Positions 59,171-64,000 of a stretch of 64,000 nt of DNA are shown here, one piece after another. The position numbers were made by a program, and so were the translations under genes. A model generated the notes under the pieces. The model did not search any database, was not told the origin of the DNA, and worked only from the letters and a program-made list of their open reading frames with translations. Origin of the DNA: SG8-41 sp963699525. GTDB lineage: Bacteria > Pseudomonadota > Gammaproteobacteria > Burkholderiales > SG8-41. The stretch covers positions 248,001-312,000 of the forward strand of contig CAVOUI010000009.1 in the NCBI GenBank assembly GCA_963699525.1. The letters run 5' to 3'. Position 1 is the first letter of the stretch, and every line of letters begins with the position of its first letter.

Positions 59171-59200
59171 CGCCAGCCGCGTTCGGCTGGCGTTTTTTTT
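59171..59200 (+). terminator. intrinsic terminator after fnr
   Basis: Stem CGCCAGCCG / CGGCTGGCG with loop CGTT, followed by eight T (59193-59200). The T-run ends at the stop of the leftward USP gene. A second hairpin (ACCCCGT/ACGGGGT, 59141-59164) precedes it. Confidence 0.93.
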
Positions 59201-59648
59201 AGCGGCAGACCAGTACCGGCACCGTTGCAAGCGCGAGCACCCTGCTGGTCTGGCTGCCGAGCAGCAGGCGCGAAATTCCACGCCGGCTGTGCGAGGCCAT
59301 GACGATGAGGTCGCAGCGCTTGCGCCGCGCCGCTTTGACGATCTCGATGTAGGGAAAAGCGCCCTCGACGCAGATGCACTCGCACGGCACCCGGGCCGCT
59401 GCCGCGGCCGCTTTCACCGTGCGCAGGACGCGCGCCCCGGCTCTCCGGACCCTCGCCGCGTGCTGTTTTTTCGAGACGAACCCCGGCGGCACCGAATCGC
59501 CGTAGGCGTACAGGTTCGGCTCCCAGGCGGGCCCGACCCACAAGCCGGTCACGCGCGCCTTCTGCTCCTTCGCCAGCCGGACGGCGTGGCGCACCGCCCG
59601 TCGCGACAGGGCCGAGCCGTCGGTCGGCACGAGGATGTTCCTGAACAT
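59199..59648 (-). CDS. universal stress protein (paralogue 1 of tandem three)
   Basis: 149 residues from ATG 59648 (FRNILVPTDGSALSRRAV). C-terminal motif ASHSRRGISRLLLGSQTS, a variant of GxHGRRG with Ser replacing Gly. Likely third gene of the FNR-driven triplet; a strong hairpin sits between it and the previous USP. Confidence 0.9.
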   Translation of the reverse strand: MFRNILVPTDGSALSRRAVRHAVRLAKEQKARVTGLWVGPAWEPNLYAYGDSVPPGFVSKKQHAARVRRAGARVLRTVKAAAAAARVPCECICVEGAFPYIEIVKAARRKRCDLIVMASHSRRGISRLLLGSQTSRVLALATVPVLVCR

Positions 59649-59665
59649 CTTACCCCCCATCCCGA

Positions 59666-59689
59666 CCTTCCCCCCGCAAGGGGGGAAGG
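59666..59689. repeat. strong intercistronic hairpin with GNRA-type loop
   Basis: CCTTCCCCCC pairs perfectly with GGGGGGAAGG around a GCAA tetraloop (plus strand). It begins 18 bases from one USP start and ends 3 bases before the next stop. No T-run, so more like an mRNA processing or stability element than a terminator. Confidence 0.7.
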
Positions 59690-59691
59690 GG

Positions 59692-60135
59692 TTACCTGCA
59701 GACTAGCACGGGGATGCCGCTGTGCGAGAGCACCTTGCTCGTTTCGCTGCCGAGCAGCAGCCGGGAGATCCCGCGCCGGCCGTGCGAGGCGATCGCGATG
59801 AGATCGCAGCCCCTGCGCCGCGCCTCCTTCACGATCTCGTCGAAGGGGTGCGCGCCCAGCACGTAGCGCACGCTGCAGGGCACCCCGGCCGCGCGCGCCG
59901 CCTTCTTCACCGCGCCGAGATAGCGGGCCGCGGTCTTCTTCACCGCCGCGTTGTGCTCCTTCGGGGAGAGCAGCTCGGGCGGAACGTACTCGCTGTAGAT
60001 CGGCAGCTGCCACGGCGGCCCCACGTAGAACCCGATGACGCGCGCTTTCTGCTCGCGCGCGAACTGCACGGCGCGCCGGATGGCCCTGCGCGAGGGCGCC
60101 GAGCCGTCGGTCGGAACCAGGATTCTCTTGAACAT
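59692..60135 (-). CDS. universal stress protein (paralogue 2)
   Basis: 147 residues. FKRILVPTDGSAPSRRAI start and ASHGRRGISRLLLGSETS ATP motif. Over half identical to the flanking copies by eye, including the VLVCR ending. 40 bases from the first copy. GTG immediately before the ATG is an alternative start. Confidence 0.92.
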   Translation of the reverse strand: MFKRILVPTDGSAPSRRAIRRAVQFAREQKARVIGFYVGPPWQLPIYSEYVPPELLSPKEHNAAVKKTAARYLGAVKKAARAAGVPCSVRYVLGAHPFDEIVKEARRRGCDLIAIASHGRRGISRLLLGSETSKVLSHSGIPVLVCR

Positions 60136-60175
60136 CACGGCCCTCCTTGTCCTTTTTCAGGCTGCAGGCGGAAGC

Positions 60176-60619
60176 TCAACGGCAAACCAGCACCGGGACC
60201 TTCGCGTGCGCGAGCACCTTGCTGGTTTCGCTACCCAGCAGGAGCCGCGATATGCCGCGCCGTCCGTGCGTGGCCATGAGGATCAGGTCACAGCCGTTGC
60301 GGCTCGCCGCCTCGACGATCCGGGCGTAGGGATAATCGTCCAGGGTGAAGGAAGTCGTGCAGGGCACGCCCGCCCGGGTCGCCTCCGCCCGCACCCCGTC
60401 GAGTATGCGGGTCGCGACCTTCTTCACGCCGGCGGCATGCTGTTCCGGCGACACCATGCGGTAGGGAATGGAATCATCGTTGCCCCTCGGCTTCCAGGTC
60501 GGCCCGACAAAAAAACCGGTCACGCGGCCCTTCTGCTCCTTGGCGAGCTGAACTGCGCGCTTCACCGCTTTGCGGGAGAGGGGCGAGCCGTCGGTGGGCA
60601 CGAGTATGTTCCTGAACAT
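60176..60619 (-). CDS. universal stress protein (paralogue 3, promoter-proximal)
   Basis: 147 residues from ATG 60619 (FRNILVPTDGSPLSRKAV). ATP motif ATHGRRGISRLLLGSETS. First of the three; the FNR box 60699-60712 and a TAAGCT hexamer lie upstream. The longer in-frame reading to 60712 would overlap the box. Confidence 0.93.
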   Translation of the reverse strand: MFRNILVPTDGSPLSRKAVKRAVQLAKEQKGRVTGFFVGPTWKPRGNDDSIPYRMVSPEQHAAGVKKVATRILDGVRAEATRAGVPCTTSFTLDDYPYARIVEAASRNGCDLILMATHGRRGISRLLLGSETSKVLAHAKVPVLVCR

Positions 60620-60698
60620 GATTGCTCTCCTTGTGACGAGTTTCGACGCAGCGCATCGAACGATTAAAGTTAGCTTACCCCGAGGACCGGGCAGCCAG

Positions 60699-60712
60699 TT
60701 GATGTAGATCAA
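60699..60712 (-). promoter_or_regulatory. FNR box, tandem USP promoter
   Basis: TTGATCTACATCAA on the minus strand. TAAGCT at 60677-60672 begins 35 bases after the box start, start near 60665. Confidence 0.88.
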
Positions 60713-60734
60713 CCGGCCCGGCTGGCCGCCCGCT

Positions 60735-61692
60735 CTACTGGTAGGCGACGCATTTCTCGCAGACGGTGCCGGTCACGTCCTTCTTCAGATGGGCGGCGCG
60801 GAGCTTCACGAACGGCTCCGAGTGCCAGGCCTCCATGAACGACTGCTTGTTCAAGTCGCCCATTGTCCAGTTGGCGGTGGCGTCGAAGCAGCACGCGGAG
60901 AGCCTGCCTTCCGCCGTGACGTGGCCTTCGGTGAATGCCGACCAGCACGGCAGCGGCTCGCGCAGCGCCCCGATCCGCCCCTGGTTGCCGGCGGTGGGGC
61001 GATAGCCGAGCTTCTCTTCGCGCTCGGTGGCGAATGCGCCCATCGAATAGAGCGGCAACCAGTAGTGCTGGTCTACGAACGGCCGCACCCGCTCGGAGAG
61101 CAGCCGCTCCATCTTTTCGAGCTGGGCGCCGTCGTACTGGATGGACGAGGCGTAGAGGCCGGTCCGGTAGCCGCCGCGCTTGCGCACCTCCCAGGCTGAC
61201 CTGGATATTGTCGAGTGCGCGCCGGAACAGGCGCCCCGATACGCCCATGATCTTCTCGAACTGGCTTTCGTCGGCCGCGTTGACCGACCATTTCAGCGAG
61301 TCGAGCCCCGCCTTCATGCATTCCTCGACCGCCTCGGGAAAGGACATCGAGGCGTTGGAGGTGAGAAAGACGTAGGGCATTGCGATCTCTCGCTTCAACC
61401 AGGTGATGCAGTCGACCAGCAGCCGCGGGTTCATGAAGGATTCGCCGAGGTAGAACACCCCGATTTCCTCGACGCCGGCCTCGCGCATCTCGCGGGTAAT
61501 GCGCTGGAACAGGCGGAAGTCCATGTCCCACTTGGGCTGCACCTCGCGGGTGCGCAGCGCGCAAAAGCCGCAACGGTAGTTGCAGCGCGGCGAGATCTCG
61601 ATCTTGACGCTCTTCGGGGGCGGCGGAGCGGCCTTCAGGTGCGACGCCGGAATCCGCGTCGTGTTGTCGATCCGTTCGGTGATGGCTCCCAT
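60735..61692 (-). CDS. radical SAM protein with SPASM-like C-terminus, frame broken once
   Basis: About 319 residues. SAM-cluster motif CNYRCGFCAL (CxxxCxxC), GEESFMNP-like loop (here GESFMNPR), then a C-terminal Cys set (CWSAF, SACCFDA, CEKCVAYQ) consistent with an auxiliary 4Fe-4S cluster. The frame breaks near 61195 (one extra base); the corrected reading is NIQVSAWEVRKRGG. Paralogue of the next gene. Product and substrate unknown; such pairs modify peptides or cofactors. Confidence 0.86.
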
Positions 61693-61702
61693 GCATTGGC
61701 TC

Positions 61703-62594
61703 CTAGCCGTAGGCGATGCACTGCTCGCACGCGGTGCCGCTCACGTCCTGCCTTAGATGCGCCTCGCGGAGCCGCCGGAACGCGGCGCCGTGCCACGCCT
61801 CGAGAAACGGCGTCTCGTCGAGATTGCCCATGTGAAAGCGCGGCGAGTGGTCGAGGCAGCAGGCCGACAACCCGCCGTCCCACGTGATGTGCCCCTCCTT
61901 GAACAGCGGCCAGCAGGGCAGGGGCTTGCGCGTCCCCGAAGAGCCGTAGAGCGGCAGCCAGTAGTGCTCGTCCACATAGGGAAGAACTTCGGCGAGCGCG
62001 GGCTGCATCCGGCTTTTCTGTGCCTCGTCGTAGAGCAGGCTCGAGCAATAGAGGCCGCAGCGGTGCCCCGATTCGCGCTCGATCTCATCGCGCACCCGGC
62101 GGGCGTCCTGGATGTTGCGCACGATGTCTTGAAAATCCTCCGGCTCGACGCCCGCGACGGCATGGAGTTGTTCCGGCCCGCTGCAGTTGAGCGCGAACTT
62201 CAAGCTGTCCAACCCCGCCAGCATGCAGTCGCGCACGCGCGCGGCGGTCGCCAGCCGGCCGTTGGTGGTGAGAAAGACGTAGGGATAGCCGCACTCCCGC
62301 TTGGCGTAGCGTATGGCGTCGGCGAGCCAGTCGCAGAGGAACGACTCCCCGAGATAGAACACGCCGAGCTGCTCGACGCCGAGCTCCCGCAGTTGCCGCA
62401 CGAGCCGGGCGTAGCGCTCCCACGGCATGTCGCTCGCGAGCGCGCGGGCGCGTGTGCGAGGCGCAGAAGTGGCACTTGAAATCGCAGCGCGCGGTCAACT
62501 CGATCTTGATGCTCTTTGGAACCGGCGGGACCGAACTTCGGTATTCGGGGGCGAGAGAGGCCAGGCGCTCGACGCGGGTGGTGATGCTCTGCAT
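61703..62594 (-). CDS. radical SAM protein, paralogue, frame broken once
   Basis: About 296 residues. CDFKCHFCAS (CxxxCxxC), YLGESFLCDW, and C-terminal CWPLF, SACCLDHS, CEQCIAYG. The frame breaks near 62448 (one extra C in CCC): the corrected reading joins CASHTR to ALASDMPWERYARLV. ATG 62594 chosen from the domain start. First gene of the pair, 10 bases before the second. Distinct from the second by lacking several insertions. A class I-spaced FNR box lies 85 bases upstream. Confidence 0.86.
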
Positions 62595-62678
62595 GTGAGG
62601 GCTCAGGCTGCTGGCCGGTTCCGATGCAGCGAAGATAGGGGAAGCGCGCCCGCGCCGCACCCGTTACGTCCATTCTTA

Positions 62679-62692
62679 TTGACCCAGATCAA
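62679..62692 (-). promoter_or_regulatory. FNR box, radical SAM promoter (class I spacing)
   Basis: TTGATCTGGGTCAA on the minus strand. No hexamer at class II spacing, but TATCTT at 62637-62632 places the box centre near -60.5, typical of class I. Confidence 0.7.
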
Positions 62693-62706
62693 GGCGCGAC
62701 CCTTGC

Positions 62707-62720
62707 TTGATATGGGTCAA
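62707..62720 (+). promoter_or_regulatory. FNR box, cytochrome c promoter
   Basis: TTGATATGGGTCAA. TATCAT at 62743-62748 begins 36 bases after the box start; start near 62755. Confidence 0.92.
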
Positions 62721-62821
62721 ATGGCGCCCGTGGCTCGTCCCGTATCATTACGGCGGTATTTGGCGACGGCAGCCCGGCTTCTGAGGCGAGGGCCGCTCAA
62801 TCAACTTGAAGGAGTGATTCC

Positions 62822-63304
62822 TTGAAAGCGATCTGGAGTTCAGCGTTTGTGGCAGCGTGCTTGGCCGTGGCGAGTTCCGGCAGCCTGGCGCAGGACGTGA
62901 CCTACCGGAAGGACATCAAGCCGCTGGTCGAGGCGAAGTGCACAGCCTGCCACGGTGCCGCGTCGCCCAACCTCGAGGAATTCCAGCTCGACCAGAAGAA
63001 ATTTGCCGCAGCGATGAAGGGTCCCCGGATCGACACCTACGCCGACCTGGTCATGCTCATCGGCTGGCCCGATACGGGGGCGATCATGCGCCGGCTCGAC
63101 GACGGCAAGAGCGCGCTCGCGGGCGGAAAGCCCGGCAACATGTACCAGTATCTCGGCGGTAGCGAGGAGGAGCGGCAAGCCAACCTGCGGACTTTCAAGG
63201 CCTGGGTCGGCCCGGAGAGCTGGATTCTGAACCGGTTCAAGGCGCGTGGCGACGTTCCCGGGATCACCAAGGAGCAACTGGAGAAGATCCTGGTGAAGTA
63301 CTAG
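62822..63304 (+). CDS. monoheme cytochrome c, exported
   Basis: 160 residues from TTG, with GGAG 8 bases upstream. Signal peptide (VAACLAVASSGSLAQ), then one heme motif CTACH at about 40-44. Possibly a periplasmic electron carrier for low-oxygen respiration. Different from the 16631-17146 cytochrome. Driven by a near-ideal FNR class II promoter; an unusual TTG start may limit translation. Confidence 0.87.
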   Translation: MKAIWSSAFVAACLAVASSGSLAQDVTYRKDIKPLVEAKCTACHGAASPNLEEFQLDQKKFAAAMKGPRIDTYADLVMLIGWPDTGAIMRRLDDGKSALAGGKPGNMYQYLGGSEEERQANLRTFKAWVGPESWILNRFKARGDVPGITKEQLEKILVKY

Positions 63305-63356
63305 CAGGCCTGAATCGCGCTCGTTTTCAAGACGCTGCCGGCCACGGGTCGGGCGC

Positions 63357-63370
63357 TTGATCTAGGTCAA
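63357..63370 (+). promoter_or_regulatory. FNR box, hsp20 promoter
   Basis: TTGATCTAGGTCAA. TAGCAT at 63392-63397 begins 35 bases after the box start, the same hexamer and spacing as for archease; start near 63404. Confidence 0.9.
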
Positions 63371-63474
63371 GAAGCCGGAACCGGCCGGCGCTAGCATATC
63401 TGCAGGCGGTCACGACGATCGCCAAGGCGAGCCGCGAAATCGCGGCGCTGGAACGGAATCCGAAGGAGACAGTC

Positions 63475-63900
63475 ATGGCAAACATCACACGCTACGATCC
63501 ATTCAACGAGCTGGACGATATGTTCAAAGGGCTGTTCGTGCGGCCGATGCGTTTCGATCTCGATGTGGCGCCGCAGATGCGGATGAAGATCGACGTCACC
63601 AAGGCCGATGACAGCTACACAGTGAAGGCCGATATCCCGGGCGTCAAGAAGGACGACATCCAGGTGTCGGTCGAGGGCAATGAGGTGACGATCAGCGGCG
63701 AGATCAAGAAGGAAACGGAGGAAAAGAAAGGCGAGGAAGTGCTGCGAAGCGAGCGCTACTACGGCAAGATCTCGCGCAGCTTCACGCTGCCGCACGACGT
63801 GGACGAGTCGAAAGTGACGGCCAAGTACGCGGATGGCGTGCTGAAGCTCTCTCTTCCGACGAAGGCCGCGTCCAAGACCAAGAAGATCACCGTCAGCTGA
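63475..63900 (+). CDS. Hsp20 small heat shock protein
   Basis: 141 residues. Alpha-crystallin domain at about 40-130 (VKADIPGVKKDDIQVSVEG, YYGKISRSFTLPHDVD, GVLKLSLPTKA), short N-arm with DPFNELDDMF. ATP-independent holdase. GGAG 9 bases upstream. FNR-regulated, like acr/hspX of the DosR regulon. Confidence 0.95.
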   Translation: MANITRYDPFNELDDMFKGLFVRPMRFDLDVAPQMRMKIDVTKADDSYTVKADIPGVKKDDIQVSVEGNEVTISGEIKKETEEKKGEEVLRSERYYGKISRSFTLPHDVDESKVTAKYADGVLKLSLPTKAASKTKKITVS

Positions 63901-63914
63901 GGCGGAGGTGGGCG

Positions 63915-64000
63915 ATGACCGCAATCCGGGTGGGCAGGCGGCGCGGGAAGACGCCGGCGGCCGCTCCTGAACCCGCACTCTGCGGTTGCGGAGTGCGGGT
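63915..64000 (+). CDS. possible partial ORF at the right edge
   Basis: An ATG with GGAGG 6 bases upstream opens a frame (TAIRVGRRRGKTPAAAPEPALCG) to the end. It overlaps the hairpin below, so it may be real or a spurious ORF in a terminator. Confidence 0.35.
   Translation, partial: MTAIRVGRRRGKTPAAAPEPALCGCGVR
63971..64000 (+). terminator. possible hairpin terminator at the right edge
   Basis: ACCCGCACTC pairs perfectly with GAGTGCGGGT around a 10-base loop. The window ends at the stem, so any T-run is unseen. A stem of this length after hsp20 would be a typical terminator. Confidence 0.5.

Overview
The window is high-GC DNA (about two thirds G+C by eye) with densely packed genes. It most resembles a betaproteobacterium of the Burkholderiales type. 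The pointers are several orphan Bug/TctC-type periplasmic receptors beside catabolic enzymes, a BCAM0308-type protein, a class I-like PHA synthase, and an oxygen-sensing FNR with canonical TTGAT-N4-ATCAA sites. There are no rRNA or tRNA genes, no CRISPR array and no phage genes.

Layout. 1-4.3 kb holds topoisomerase IV (parC running off the left edge, and parE). 4.3-20.1 kb is a catabolic stretch of small operons: four Bug receptors (one decayed), VOC proteins, a hydroxyacid dehydrogenase, a fumarylacetoacetase-family hydrolase, two coupled MFS transporters, a class V aminotransferase-fold enzyme, an SDR and a cytochrome c. 20.2-21.0 kb has a MazG-like and a GIY-YIG-like gene. 21.18-23.58 kb is visibly less GC-rich and has the anatomy of an integron cassette array without an integrase: three ORFs encoding membrane proteins, each followed by an attC-like folded site. 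23.6-26.4 kb (quinone oxidoreductase, MscS channel) may belong to the same acquired segment. 26.4-30.8 kb is an ABC exporter operon (ATPase, FtsX-type permease, HlyD-type adaptor).

The main discovery is 31-64 kb. Fourteen FNR/ANR-type boxes occur here; I found none in the first 31 kb. In twelve of them a sigma70-like -10 hexamer starts 35 or 36 bases after the start of the box, the geometry of class II FNR-activated promoters (centre near -41.5). A thirteenth fits class I (-61.5). The driven genes are archease-RtcB, an isochorismatase/nicotinamidase-like hydrolase, PHA synthase with alanine dehydrogenase and an adenylate-forming ligase, CBS proteins, an orphan GroEL, a phosphoribosyltransferase, a PRPP synthetase, four universal stress proteins, a ribosome hibernation factor fused to a cold-shock domain, a CapA-family protein, two radical SAM proteins, a cytochrome c, an Hsp20 and several unknown small proteins. 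A PAS histidine kinase, a NarL-type regulator, a single-domain receiver and an FNR with the 4Fe-4S cysteine pattern lie inside the cluster at 56-59 kb. I read this as a self-contained low-oxygen dormancy and survival regulon, analogous in content to the mycobacterial DosR regulon but built on FNR.

Caveat. About 22 reading frames are interrupted, and in every case one extra base restores the frame. This one-sided pattern looks like an insertion-biased sequencing or assembly error, so most of these genes are annotated as genes with broken frames rather than as decayed. The exception is the Bug gene at 8.2-9.2 kb, which also carries a nonsense codon.
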